From Channallabes apus (lineage: Eukaryota; Chordata; Actinopteri; Siluriformes; Clariidae), in the NCBI GenBank assembly GCA_030522415.1, contig CM060112.1, positions 4,748,501 to 4,812,500 of the forward strand: a stretch of DNA of 64,000 bases. Reading direction: 5' to 3'. Shown in pieces: positions 22,145-34,450 of the stretch (position 1 is the stretch's first letter; every line of letters begins with the position of its first letter). A program made the translations under genes and the position numbers. Under the pieces are notes generated by a model, which saw only the letters and a program-made list of their open reading frames with translations, searched no databases and was not told the origin of the DNA.

Positions 22145-22180
<36 letters not shown>
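21985..22180 (-). repeat. L2/Rex1-like LINE tail and (AAT)n microsatellite
   Basis: Repeats of TTCAA, then TTTTATTTATATAGCGCTT and CATTGTCTCAAAGCAGCTTC, are a standard fish LINE 3' end. An (AAT)n/(TTAA)n tract runs from about 22073 to 22180. A similar tail occurs at 45137. Confidence 0.6.
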
Positions 22181-22455
22181 TATAGAAAAGAAAATAATTG
22201 GAAGTGTGGATGTGTGAGAAAAATGTGCAGATAATAATAATGAGACGAATGAATGAAATTTCTCTGATGAGCAAGCCATATATTCTACTATTAACTTATA
22301 GTTTACTTCTAGTGTAGCAAATATTGTTTCCAGCATTTTTTTTATTGTTGTTGTGTGCTTTTACTTTTTTTTTTACATGAAAAGAAAAATAAATAAATAA
22401 AGGAAGCACAAAAAAATTCTGGGAAAAAATAAGGACTATAAAAGCTAAATCCTCA

Positions 22456-22457
<2 letters not shown>

Positions 22458-22487
<30 letters not shown>
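22458..22487. repeat. (CA)n microsatellite
   Basis: About 30 bp of CA. Confidence 0.9.
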
Positions 22488-22489
<2 letters not shown>

Positions 22490-22499
22490 CATCGCAACT

Positions 22500-24137
22500 C
22501 ATCATGGCTTGCTCCAAAAATTGGTACGTACACTATGAAAATTTAAGCTTGCTCCGTAAATTAAATCAAAATGTTATGAGCAGGTATGTGCCAGATGCTG
22601 ATTATTTTTAGCTTTACCCTTTAAATCACATCAAGTGTCACATCTATATTGTCAATGCAATATAGAAAGATTGGATAAAAATATCAGCAGTCAGTGCAAT
22701 ATAAAATCATATTTTTGTACGAAGGTAACAGAGGTGTACTAGTAATGAACAGAAATAAATAAAACGCGTGAATATATCTCACCCCAGATGAAACGGAAGT
22801 CCGTCTTATGGCATCTCACACATATTCACATAAATTTTATCTCAACCACACCTACTGTAATGGTGGTATGTAGAAAATTCGAAAACCTGGAGAATCTGAA
22901 CATCTGAAACTTCAGGACTGAATCATGGAATATCTACTCCAGCATGCCTTCCAGAAAGCAATTGAAGTGAAAGATCACCATAAATTGCTATTTACATTAG
23001 TCTCGTGCACTCTATTGTCCTTCAACGGACAGTTAAATATTCTTAGCATTCCTAAGAGTTAAACATAAGGCGTTCCAATTGGACATACATGATTATAGGG
23101 TTCTAAATGGAGCATTAAAGATTTCCCAACAGAAACATGAAAAAACCCCAGTCTCCAAACATTTATTGATTATAAGTTTTATCCATTTATTGTTACATTT
23201 AATATTGTTGAAGATCCATGAAAAAAGTTAGTTCTCACTTACTGCACATTAACAGCCAATAGTTTGTACACCGCTTCTAACTCCATGGTCGTTCCTGATT
23301 TTTAATCTATTATTTCTACATTATTAAACAATACTGAAGGCGTTTATCCAAAATATATTACAATACAATAATCTCCTTTGAATAGTTGATATTGAGATGT
23401 ATATCTGCTACTTCTGTTCTGTAAAGCTTCATAACGGCTGTAATCTGAGCTGCTGTTTGTTAATTGGTGATTACTGAGGCTGGTGACTCTAAATGAACAG
23501 AGGTAAGAGGTAAGCTTTGGTCTTGCTTGATGTGCACCAGTTTCATCATGGAGCTTGATGGGTTTTGTAAATGCACTTGACACAATACGGTTCTTACAAG
23601 AACTGTTCCAGAAACAGCTGACCTTCGTGTCTTATAATAACACCTGATTGTTGCCATGTGTGTTATTTCATAATTTCGAAATCTCCAGTATTGTTCTAAA
23701 ATGTAGAAAATAAATCCAAATTTGTGTCCAAACATTTGATAGGTACTGTAAGTTTTGGTAGCTACTGTATAACGTAAAAATTTTTTTTTCTCTTTCTAGA
23801 AGTTTATAAGGCAAAAACAAAAAATGCTACTTATATACTGTAAGCAAGAGAAAGCACATACTCCTCTCCTGAACATATCAGAAAACATAAAGTTACAGCT
23901 TTACACCTGACTGCTCCTTCCATAAATTCAGAAAATTAACATATCATTACAGAAAACCAGTCATATGAAATGTTGTAATCAGAACTCTAGGAGCTTTTCT
24001 TGTATTTTTAAGTGCAATACAGTATTTAATGCTGTTCTTTTCGAGACTGGCAACATATACAGTTATATACAGTATGTCATTTGCAGTACTAGTAAAGGAG
24101 ACATGAGTGGTTGGGGAAAAAAATAGGCCCTAACACT
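22500..24137. other. Unassigned AT-rich sequence
   Basis: No gene recognised. The open frames at 23344-23735 (minus) overlap each other and lack domains. Confidence 0.4.
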
Positions 24138-24138
24138 G

Positions 24139-24140
<2 letters not shown>

Positions 24141-24200
<60 letters not shown>
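24141..24200. repeat. (GT)n microsatellite
   Basis: About 60 bp of GT. Confidence 0.95.
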
Positions 24201-24202
<2 letters not shown>

Positions 24203-24229
24203 TTTGTCAGGGAAACACATACTATTATT

Positions 24230-24560
24230 CAGACCATTGGGAGTCGCTTTACCGTCAGCCGGCTTTGACTTCCCCCTCAATCTCCCTCAAACCGAGAGAC
24301 ACACCTCCCAAGCGACTCTCTAGCGCGACATTTCATTCGAACAAAGAAATGGAAGCCTTAACTCATCGAATCATATCGGCCACCAAAGGTGAGATTTGGA
24401 GAGTTAAATAGTATTTAAGATTTAGTGGTGAACATCGCTCACTGAAATGAAGCAGTGTGAGAGAATTATCCCCTTATAGCCGCCAGTAACGCTGCCCTCT
24501 TACACTCGCCCCGACCGCTGCCAGATTTAATGGCTCAGGTGAAAAGTACAACCATAGAAC
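24230..24560. other. Candidate conserved non-coding block
   Basis: Unique, moderately GC-rich sequence beside the (GT)n tract, with no domain-bearing frame. Possible regulatory element; unproven. Confidence 0.2.
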
Positions 24561-25063
24561 ACATCGTGAACAAGATTAACTCTCACATAAATGTTCCCTT
24601 TTTTATGGTATTTCCTAATTGTCTTGTATTATAGAGTCTATGAACAAGTTGCCTGGGAAATATAGCGTGGACCGGACCTGTAATAGGTGACGTAGAGGAA
24701 TGAGGAATAGCAAGTAGAGTTTTTATCAACATCTTTGAATAAATAAATGAAAGAATGTATAAATAAGGAATGGTATGTTTCAAGCCCACCGCAAAACAGG
24801 CTAGAGAAGAGACACTAATCCTAGGTGAGTCTGGGTTGTCTTATGGGTCCTAAGGCAGACCAAGACAGACCCGTATGGATATTTCAAATAGCGGTCCAAT
24901 AGGGCTTCATATTATTTACTGTATTACGAAATGTTAGTGCATGCTGATATACATGAATATGTGAAATATGTGTAATGAGGTTTAAAAATCATGTTCAATT
25001 ATAAAGGTATTTAATCTACTTTTTTAAGTCAAACAGGAAAATGGAATAACAGAGCACAGTTCT

Positions 25064-25344
25064 TCACTAATTATACCGCGTATCCTGTACAGGGTCACAG
25101 TGGCAATGAATGGCGCTTGGCACACTCTGAACAGGGTGCCAATCCATCGCAGGGCACACACCACACTGTGGCCAATTTAGGAATGCCAGTTATCTGCAAG
25201 TCTTTGGACTGTGGGAGGAAATACCAGGAAGAAACCCACCAACTATGGGGAGAACATGCAAACTCCAAGCACACAAACAGGTGGGAATCAAGCCCTTAAC
25301 CCTGGAGGTGCTAGGCAACACTGCTAACCGTTATGCCACTGTGC
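25064..25344 (-). mobile_element. SINE copy, diverged (9-bp TSD)
   Basis: Same family as 394-762. The body words CAGGGTGCCAATCCATCGCA and GGGGAGAACATGCAAACTCC are present. The repeat CACAGTTCT occurs at 25055-25063 and 25345-25353. The (GAAT)n tail is eroded. Confidence 0.75.
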
Positions 25345-25369
25345 CACAGTTCTGAGTGTAAAAACTCCC

Positions 25370-25560
25370 TTTATTTATCTCTATAATCCCCTGCTACACT
25401 AATGCACGCATCCCAGTGTTTCACTAGTGCTTGGATACCATCAAGGTACAATAGAAAGCCATAAGCCATTATCAGACTAACTGCTTCACGTCTGAAAAGC
25501 TGGCCTCCCAGGAACTCCTGTAATAACTCTTTTCTTTAATGAAAAAAGCATTCTGTTTTT
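25370..25560. repeat. Dispersed repeat copy (family of 19920-20400)
   Basis: Contains CCCCTGCTACACTAATGCA, AGTGCTTGGATACCATCAAG and CTGGCCTCCCAGGAACTCC, all shared with the copy at 44080-44460. Confidence 0.55.
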
Positions 25561-26305
25561 TCAGGACAATACATAATCAATGCAGGAACTCGACTGGGAG
25601 TTACTGCCACATCCCCCGTACCCAATCTCAGCACTGCTTACAGAGTAACATTAGCGCTTCAACTTGTGATTTTACCTCCTGTTTCGAGCTTCACGTTGAT
25701 AGAGATGGCAGCTCAGAATTGAAATATATTTTTTCTTCCACATGTACGGAAGCCATGTTTCTTTAGATGCAAGCTCAAACTCCTGGTCAGTTCCAGCACC
25801 ACTTCTTTCCTGTGCCCTCTCATTTTTCCTCTTCTTTTGTTTAGGTTAAGCGAGGGATTAGGGCAGATTTTCCTTCTAAAGTAGTAGTGTGATGGGGCTT
25901 TTATCCCTGAGCGTGGAGAAGGCTATAGAGCCACAGGATTAGAAAACCACAAAGGGTCCTGTTGTGTCCGAGCACAAACTCTGAGAAAAGTTGGAAAAAA
26001 AACAGAACTGTCAGATTGAATATGTCAGCAGGGTGGGAAGTTTACTGAAGCTGAGACTTTAGACGCCATGTGGCTGAAATCCATCAATAGTCAGAAGGTT
26101 CAGTTCAGTTCGGTCAGATAATAAAAAAAGCAAAGAACATCATTTTGGTGGGAGTTATAAGGGTTCTCAAAATATTACTAAAAAACCCATGAGGAAAGTA
26201 AATAGTTGAGTGGTCTCAGGATGCGAAACTTAAAAATCTGTTAAAATCTGTTTAAACACTATGCATGGAGCTACCATAATTATAAGTCACAGGTAAGTCC
26301 ATTAG

Positions 26306-26510
26306 GAGGCATGGTAGCTCAGTGGTTACCACTGTTGCCATCCACCTCCAGGTTCTGGGTTTGATTCCCGCCTCTGGACTGCATGGACTTTTCATGTTCT
26401 CCTCATGCTTGGACCCACCACAACATGCTGATATGGTGTTTCCAAATTGCCATAGTGTGTGAATGAGTGTGTGATGGGGTGTATGTGTGTGTGCACTGTG
26501 ATGGAGGGGG
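26306..26510 (+). mobile_element. SINE copy, plus strand, diverged
   Basis: Starts GGCATGGTAGCTCAGTGGTT (A-box region), then GGTTTGATTCC as B box. Body words match the reverse of the 394-762 family. Confidence 0.65.
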
Positions 26511-27061
26511 CTTTGTAGGTAGTTCCATTCTTTGACCCAAACACTAAATAGTGCCCTTGATCAGGAGTTAATGCTTAATAGAAAATCTGTACTGTAGAGT
26601 GATACATGTCCCATGGCTCTATATCACCACTCATGGAATTCCTCTTGTTCAATCAAATTGCTTAATTGGATGTGTTATATAGTAGTTGTTAACAAGCAAT
26701 TTGCAAACAACTATTTAGTTTTTGCTTTTCACACATGCAGCTCAATTTAACACTTTATGACCTCGGGTAGCACCATGGACACAAGACGAGGTCTTATGGG
26801 AAAAAAAGGTAATTTATTTAGGTAAAATTAGGAAGAAAAGGGTTAAAGGAGGGAGGACGGAAAGAAAGGGGAAGGAATGAAGTGCACGTGCAGCTCTGGT
26901 GGGCAGTGCCCCGCTGGCAGTCTCACTGCTGCCCTAACACTAAATACTTCTTGAAATTTCGCATACTCTGGAGGCACACTAATGGACACTTTATCTGTCG
27001 GACTCTCAATGGTTGTGGTTTGGACCACCCACGAGGATGGTTTACATGTTTGGTCGCATCG

Positions 27062-28364
27062 TCATGACCAAGAAATGATGCGAGAATTTGCACAATTAAA
27101 ATTAGGATTGTGAAAACTGAGCCATGGTAAGCACAGGACGACGGAATGGTCCACCTGAGGGATCACAAAAAATTTTATCTCCTCAGAATGGCCGGGGAAT
27201 GTTAATCGAAGGGGCGCTGAGATAAATTCTAATGGTGACTGTTCTAGGTTCTTGCCATCCAGAGCTTTAACAGTTATCGGGTGTGGAAGCTTCGACACTG
27301 GAGCTTGTAGCACGGAAAGAAGAGAAGCGGAGATGAGATTGCCAGCCGATCCGGAATCTATTAAAGGAAAGACAGACAACGTAGTGTTACTAAACTACAA
27401 TGATGCAGGTAAACAAAAAGGTGAATGGGTGCGTGGTGGTGTGATAGAAGTTACTTTGAGGAGAGGACAGGAGCTGACTTTGTGTTTGTCTCCCCAACAG
27501 TACAGGCATAACCCCGCCGTCATGCCTCTGGATCTCTCGGCTGCTGACAAATGCGACGACCCGACGTCCATGTCGTCCGTCGAGGACCCTTCACATTCTG
27601 GAAGCTGCAGCTGAAGAGGATTTACCTTCCTGCCAGCTTCCGGTCGTTTCGTCGGTCGTGTCTGAGGACGCCGCTGCTGGTGGCGTAAGTGCTGGTCGAG
27701 CTTGATGGCGAGCGTGATACACTCTTCTAAGTTTAATTCTGTATCTCGGCATGCCAGCTCCAGCTGGATCTCGTGGCTCAGCCCGTCGCGGAATCGAGCC
27801 AACAGGCTCTTCTCACACCATCCACTTTCAGCGGCGAGGACTTGGAATCGCACCGCATACTCAGACACCGAACCGTTTCCCTGCTGGATCCTCAACCCCC
27901 GATTTTCCTTGGTCGGGGTGATCAAAGACGGCACGAAGGGCCTCGACGAAGCGATGATAGCGGGTGATAGTGGCTCCTCCCGCGCTCCACACCACCGTAG
28001 CTCAATCCAGAGCCTGTCCAGTCAGGTGTTGAGCAAGTAAGCTCACCTTTTGCTGTTCGGTCATGTTGGGAAAGTCCGCTAAATACAACTCGCAGGCGAG
28101 CAAGAAACATCTACACCCTTCGGGATCTCCTCCATATCTTTCAGGCGGTGTGGGGCGAGGAGCTGCTGGATTGATTGGAGACGGTGGGGCATTTGGAGAC
28201 AGTCGGGATGTAGCCAGCTGGCTGACGCTGCAGGTGAGATCATGGACTGCCCGCGCTAAGCTCCCAATCTCTTGTTGCTGGTCGCGCAGGTAGCAGTGCA
28301 ACCGTGCATTTTCCTCTGGCAGGGGAACTTCTGCTGCATCCTGGAAGGTCCGTTCATCTGTCAT
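27062..28364 (-). pseudogene. Gag and protease remnant of the second gypsy element
   Basis: Gag begins MTDERTFQ near 28364, has a short coiled-coil-like N-terminus and the core FLLACELYLADFP and LLAQHLTGQA, then a stop near 28002. The Gag C-terminal half reads open from about 27934, with ARFRDGLSHEIQ and the CCHC knuckle CLYCWGDKHKVSSC. A separate frame (27379-27062) holds protease (LIDSGSAGNLISA). A further fragment to 26930 carries the linker before RT. Confidence 0.8.
28348..28357 (-). other. Primer binding site, second gypsy element (self-priming type)
   Basis: On the minus strand ATGAACGGAC follows one base after the LTR end. It pairs at 9 of 10 positions with GTCCGTTCAC (plus 28786-28795), which starts exactly 30 bp after TATTTAAG (first T at 28825). 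The single mismatch is at the terminal position. Confidence 0.6.
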
Positions 28365-28974
28365 GATGCTACGTGTGTGTAGAAAGCGGACACAGATGTA
28401 CGTTTTCTCTCGTCTTTTATTTAATTTGTTCTTTTTTTCTTTTCTTTTAATCTCAAAGTCTTTCTTTACGTTTGGAGAGACCACTTAAATAAAATCAACT
28501 AAAATAACAGAAGAACTAAAGTGATACGAAACTCGGTCTCCTCAGGCTGTTGCAGCAGGCCTGCTACTCGATTCCTTGAAATATTCCAAGTGCACCTCAA
28601 AGGGTCCCGAACTGATTAACCTCCAGCGGGGTATGCTTGTCAACTTGAACTTGAACTAAAAATGGACTTGGATCAGTCTCTGCTCTTGCTCCGGCGCTGC
28701 TGTGTTTTAATGCTGAGGTGGAGACATGAACACGTAAGCTCAGCGGTAAGCAAAACACACACATAAACAGACATAAAACACGACAGTGAACGGACGAGAC
28801 GCTACGGGCTCGGCCGGCTTAAATAGAAACACACAGGGGTGAGACACAGGTGTACATAATTTGTGATTATGATGACATACCAACATTGACACACTAGGTG
28901 GGGATAAAGTGTCGGCTCAGTAGTCCGGAGACCCAGATCCTATTCCCCCTGACCGTGGTGGCAAAGATGTTACA

Positions 28975-29794
28975 ATGTTCTACTCTTTTTTTTACTTTTT
29001 CTTTCTTTTCCTAAAGTTGGATAGGCCTACACATTAGAATATCTCTGTCAAAAGTTAACGGAAGAAAAAGTATAGAAGACCCCAGCTGTTTGTCAATCAA
29101 CTATGATTGTATACCTGGTTTGCTTCACCACCACTACAGGTTACATGAAAATATTAGTGACAGTTTGGTGATTTAATTTATATATTTGTTTATTATGCCA
29201 TGCTATTGATAAGTTAACCCGTGTCATAATAAATGTTATTGGAAGAATTTTGTACAATGTTTAATTTGCATAGAAAGTGCTGTCTTTCTTAAAGTAGTCA
29301 TGCAAAAGGAGTGAAAAATCGATTCCTGATCCATCGATGTCCGCTAATTCAATGCCTTCACTGTAGACAGCGCCTTGTAAAATCGGCCGTAAGAGGCAGC
29401 GACTTAAGAAGACTCCTAAGGGACAGTTCGGGGAACACACTTAGAAAAGTAAACAACTTACGTAAGATATATCTTAAAAGTCTTCTTAGCGCGCTAAGAG
29501 TGTGCGTTATCGGGAAACCGGGCCCTGGTCTTTATCCCCTCCTCTTCCTTCAAGCCTAGAGGAACTCAAGCAGAGAATAATTGAGACGCTGGAGAATGTT
29601 ATGCAAGATATGCTACAGCATGTTTGACAGGAGCTGGATTACCGAACCTATTGAACATTTGTGAAGCTTTGTGAAATCGATAACAATATGTTGTTGGAAT
29701 TTTGATAAACAAATTATTTATTTTTCAACTTGAATCATATTTAATTGCATTTGACTAGGACATGTAGCTACTCAGATATTCATATTTCAAATGT
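28975..29794. other. Unassigned sequence with a MITE-like fragment (29360-29525)
   Basis: Within this stretch, 29360-29525 has imperfect inverted repeats (CTTAAGAAGACTCCTAAGG against a CTTAAAAGTCTTCTTAGCG segment) and ends GGGAAACCGGGCCC. This is typical of fish MITEs, possibly Harbinger-related. The rest is unassigned. Confidence 0.4.
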
Positions 29795-29808
29795 TTTTTG
29801 GGACACCC

Positions 29809-30981
29809 CCGTCGTTTTGTCTTTAGGCTAGTCACACCAACTAACTCCATGTCCTCTCTCACTGCACCCATAAATCTCCTCTTTGGCCTTCCTCTATACC
29901 TCCTGGCAGTTCCTACCAAAGACACAATGCAACTCCCTATTACCTTCTCTGTACTTCTCTATCAGCATCCTCAAAGCAAATACTGCATTTGTTGTACTCT
30001 TTCTAGACATGACACCATATTGTTGCTCACAGATGCTCAGCTCTGCTCTTAACCTAGCTTTCACTACTCTTTCCAAAAGTTTCATTGTATGGCTCATCAG
30101 CTTTATTCCTCTGTAGTTGCCACAGCTCTGCACATCCCCTTGTTCTTAAAGATCTTGGTAAACAGACTAGTCAGAAAGTCTACTGCCACCTCTCCATAGC
30201 AATTCCATACCTCCACAGGTATGTCATCAGGACCAATTACCTTTCCACTCTTAATCCTCTTTAATATCATCCTCGCCTCACTCTTACAGAATTTTGCTAC
30301 TTCCTGCTGCACAACAGTCACCTTTTCTACTCTTTGTTGTCTTTCATTTTCCTCATTCATCAACTCTTCAGAGTGCTCCTTCCAAAGTGCTTTTTGTTTG
30401 GCCTTTGCCACGTCTACCTTCACATTATGCTGCATCTCCCTGTATTCCTGTCTACTCTGTTCAGTCCTCTCAGTGTTCCACTTCTTTTTAGCTAACCTCT
30501 TTCTCTGTATACGCTCGTGGACTTCCTCGTTCCACCACCAAGTCTACCTGTCCACTTTTCCCTTTCCTGGTTATACACCATGTATCCTCCTGCCTGTCTA
30601 ACTCACTCAGAATTTCTCCATCTCTACTAACTCGCATCCTACCTGTGGGGCATAACCACTAACAACATTACACATTACACCATTCATTTCCAGCTTCAGA
30701 CTCATCAACCTGTCTGATACTATTTTCTCTTCTAGAACATTCCTTACAAACTCCTGTTGCAGGATAACTTCTATACTATTTCTTTTCCTATCCGCACCAT
30801 GGTAAAACAACTTGAACCCTGCTCCTAAGCTTCTTCAGGTACGACAGATCTGGTATGGAAGTCCTGTTAATGATTCAGCAAATGTTTTACGTCGGCTGCC
30901 CTTTCTGATACAACCCTCTGCATTTAGCCAGACTGGGGATTGGCACAAGAAGACACTGGATTGTGCCCCCCTGTGGTTGCA
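29809..30981 (-). mobile_element. LINE with internal deletion (RTE-like), 14-bp TSD
   Basis: Flanked by TTTTTGGGACACCC at 29795-29808 and 30982-30995, a perfect 14-bp duplication. On the minus strand a 5' region leads into endonuclease residues (about 30810-30607, VVSGYAPQVGCE). RT N-terminal segments follow (30435-29920: SGKVIGPDDIPVE, NYRGIKLMSHTMK). Coding then jumps at about 29920 straight to the C-terminal basic region (RGRPKRRF, VREDMELVGV). The YADD-bearing core is absent. Confidence 0.8.
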
Positions 30982-30995
30982 TTTTTGGGACACCC

Positions 30996-31152
30996 TGTCT
31001 TGTATAATATATACTCTTATTCATCAAAGTATAATGTCATAATTTTTAATCGATTTCTTGTTACATTTATTGTAGTTGTTTCTTTATTTCCTAAGTTTTA
31101 GTTCTGTGTCTCTCTCTTTCTATCTTGTCTATTATTTCTCCCTGTACTTTTT

Positions 31153-31200
<48 letters not shown>

Positions 31201-32131
31201 TTGTCAACCTTTCTCATCCTTTCTGATGATTCTAATGAATCCTTTCTGAATGATTAAAATTCTCACAACAGTAACAAGGAACTGAAACCTGCTGTCAGTA
31301 AGAAGAAATACAGGCCATGGAGATGGACAGTAGCCTGGGTCAGAATATCACTATTAACACGCCTACAGACTCATGACCACAGGGTGTGGAGACTACAGGA
31401 CTGTGAACTGTAATGGGGTGAATGAACTAAAAAAAAATACAGTGATATGAAGAGAGTCTGGTGAGAGTGTTTATTGTTAGTAATGTTAGTATAAATGGAT
31501 AAGAAGTGTGTAATGGTGTGTGTGTTGCTGTGGTCTGAGATGAGTAACACACTTTGGGATGTGAGTGTGGAGTCAGGGCTCCATCAGTGTCAGCATCTCG
31601 TCAGGATTCTGGAGTTTTCCGGTGAACGAACCGGGCTAATGGTGCTAACATCTCATCCCTGAAGAGCGTCTGTGTGAGGGAGAGATCTACAGAGGAGCTG
31701 CGGAGGAGGAGGAGGAGAGCGTTATTGTTTTAATCCTCTTAGCAGCCGTCACTTTTAAACCGAGCGCCTTTCACCACACTGAGTCTCGTCTCCTCTATCC
31801 CGAAATCCCCTGCGTCAGAGAGAGACGGTGAGAGACAGAGAGAGAGAGACAGAGAGAGAGAGAGATACACACCTCAGCACACACACTCTCTCTTTCTGAA
31901 TTACTCTTAATTTTCCTTACTCTTCCTTTATGCACCTGTCTCTCTTTACCTCTTTTTCTCTGTCCTTTCTCTCTCTCTCTCTCCCTCTCTCTCTATCTAT
32001 CTATCTATCTATCTCTTATTGATTCTTTCTTTAAATACCTGTCTCTCTCTCCCTTAATCTCTTTAACCTTCTCACTTTCTCTCTCTGTATCTCTTTCTTT
32101 CTGTCCCTCTATCGTCATTGTTTTCTGTCAA

Positions 32132-32165
<34 letters not shown>

Positions 32166-32732
32166 CCCTTGTCTCTCACTTTTTCTTCTGTCTCTGTCTC
32201 TTTTTCCTCTCTCTCCCTGTCCATCTCTCACTGTCTTTCTGTTTCTGTAGAGGCTTCGGATTTGTGTATTTTATTTGAGGTTTTTCTGGTTTGAGAAAAA
32301 ATATGTTTATTTTTTGACTTTTATCGTTTTTCCTTATATCTTTTCTTATTTTCTATCATTTAACATTTTTCTTTCTCTCTCTGACCTTTTGTCTCTTTAT
32401 CTTTTTCAGTTTCTCTCTCTCTTTCTTTCTGTCTCTTCAGTCTTCCTTACTTTCTGTGTATCTCTCACTTTCTGCTTTGTTTCTTCACTCCCTCTTCCTA
32501 ACTGTCAATTTCTCTCAATTTCCTCTGTCTCAGTAGGGACATTTTAGTTGTCCCTTAAGTATAAAAGTCTTTTTTTTTTTGGGCTTATATTTTTATTTAT
32601 TGACTTATCCTTTTTCCTTGTATCTTTTTTTTTAGATATTTTATTTAGCATTTTTCTTTCTCTCTCTCTCGTTCCTTCCTTCTGCTTTAGATTGTTTGTA
32701 CAATTGCTTTCTTTCACACTAGGCATGACCCT

Positions 32733-32740
<8 letters not shown>
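30996..32740. other. Pyrimidine-rich low-complexity region, no gene seen
   Basis: Dominated by CT and T tracts ((TC)n at 31157-31198; many short CT and TATC runs to about 32250). Between 31560 and 31850 is a more complex block with TTAATCC. Open frames here are low-complexity artefacts. Confidence 0.5.

Positions 32741-32779
<39 letters not shown>
32741..32779. repeat. (CT)n microsatellite
   Basis: About 39 bp of CT just upstream of the putative dmbx1 promoter. Confidence 0.9.
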
Positions 32780-32781
<2 letters not shown>

Positions 32782-32784
32782 AGC

Positions 32785-33093
32785 CCCAGTGTGATTGGTC
32801 ATGAGGACGGTGCTGTGCTTTAAAAGCCCTAAGTGGGGGTAAAATATGCATACAGTACACATGTACACACCTCCACACACTCACAAACTCACACACCACA
32901 CTGCTGCATAGTTAGTTATAGCTCAGCTCTTCTTTACACTATCATCATCATCATCATCATCATCATCATCTTCGTCATCATCATCTTCATGGTGTGTAAT
33001 GCACAGGTTTAAAACTGGGATCTGTAAACCACTAAAGCAAACTGACCATCAGTCTGAGGAGAGACACGACCCTGCGAGGGAACCGGCCTGAAG
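32785..33093 (+). promoter_or_regulatory. Candidate dmbx1 promoter and non-coding first exon
   Basis: An inverted CCAAT box (GTGATTGGTCAT, 32790-32801) is followed by a TATA-like CTTTAAAAGCC (32818-32828) and a transcript-like segment with an (ATC)n run at about 32939-32993. That ends at a good donor, CCTGAAG|GTGAGG (GT at 33094). The first coding exon of dmbx1 has a 5' UTR starting at an acceptor (38057), so an upstream non-coding exon must exist. This is the best candidate seen, but unproven. Confidence 0.4.
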
Positions 33094-33099
33094 GTGAGG

Positions 33100-34140
33100 A
33101 CACTTCACTTCACTCCAACAGCATTACAGTTTGTTCAATGTGTGTGTTTTCTTCAGCGCTTACAAACCAACACATAACTGTGTAACATATGATTAGATTA
33201 GTGATGTTAAACTACTACAGGATTGTATTTACTTGTGGCTGGATCTTAAAAGATTATTATTACATTTAATTGTATAAATTATGAGAGAGAGAGAGAGAGA
33301 GAATTATTTGTTCTGCACTAAATGTATAGGAAAAATTATTTTTTGTAAAAATTTTACTACATTAAAAAAGAGGTGTTATTCTAAACAAGTTTATATTATT
33401 TGTATTTATACTGTAAAGTGGATAAATGTAATGCTTCAATTTTGCATTATTTTCCAATTTTCTTGGAAACATTTTCTTTACAAACTATATTATTGACAAT
33501 ATAATAACTTGAATAAAATGTAGAACCTTTAAAATTATTGACACAAATTTCAGACTTTTGAAGTATTAGCTTTGTCCAGTTTGCTCTTCAGTGACATATA
33601 TGTCCACAGTTGTCCACGTGTAAAACATCGTGAACCATTTTAGATCAAATCCATCATCGGATTTTACACTTTAATAGGACATATTAGACATGAGAAACAC
33701 AGTTTGTACACAGTGACTAAAATTGTCCGGTGTCACTTTATGAGTTTGTTCACATTGAATTAGAGTGCAGAATGAATGAATGAATAAAAGAATGAATTGA
33801 AAATTATACAGAATCATGAATAATACCTATTTAAGTTTTGTAACATTCTAGATATCTTACATGTCTTACAAAAAAACACCTTCTGTTTATTTCTAATTAT
33901 GTGTATTTAATTTCACATACACATATTTCACATATGTGTATTTTAAAACTTTAAATACCAGTCAGATTATCCTAAAGCTAGAGATTTGACTATATATAGT
34001 ATTACAGTATATACAGTACAGTAAGTCAAGATGTCAGTACTGGATTTCCTAATTTTCTTTATTTATTTAAATGTACCAGGATTCTAGTTTTGTTGAAATA
34101 TCACACATGCACTGTTTTTCATTTTAGTAAATTTCCAACA
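33100..34140. other. Unassigned AT-rich sequence (putative dmbx1 5' intron)
   Basis: No coding region or clear repeat, apart from a short (GA)n run near 33282-33302. Confidence 0.4.
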
Positions 34141-34160
34141 TTAATATGTATGTAGTAGTT

Positions 34161-34450
34161 AGATTAGATTAGATTAGATTAGATTAGATTAGATTAGATT
34201 TAACTTTTGTCATTGTGCAAAGTACATATATTTTACCAAGCAAATGAAATGCAAATAGCATCTACCCAGAAGTTCATAAGTGTCCTATAAATAACATTGC
34301 AGACATAAGGATATGGGTGTCATATGTACAGGAGGTACAGTAGGTATTATAAATATGATATACTTGTTAATACATACATACATACATGCATGCATACATA
34401 CATACTATCAATGATATTATGCACAGAATAAATATGGATAAAATATATAG
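34161..34450. repeat. (AGATT)8 tract and LINE-tail-like repeat
   Basis: Eight AGATT units at 34161-34200 are followed by AACTTTTGTCATTGTGCAAAG, a dispersed fish repeat tail. An (ATAC)n run lies near 34365-34405. Confidence 0.55.

Larger units (their letters stand above)
26930..28974 (-). mobile_element. Second Ty3/gypsy element, 5' half only
   Basis: Read on the minus strand: a 616-bp LTR-like region (28974-28359, starting TGTAACATC and ending ATGACA), a self-priming PBS (28357-28348), gag, then protease (DSGSAG). The sequence ends just inside the start of RT (AAVRLP near 26935). RT, RNase H, integrase and the 3' LTR are missing. Stops and frame changes show it is old. It is much diverged from the element at 13193-18326 but has the same promoter and PBS geometry. 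Confidence 0.8.

Noticed and set aside
27252..28293. Plus-strand frames opposite the second gypsy element
   Set aside because: Shadows of the minus-strand gag/protease remnant.
32275..32823. Hydrophobic membrane-protein-like frames on the plus strand
   Set aside because: Phe/Leu/Ser-rich translations of T- and CT-rich low-complexity DNA.
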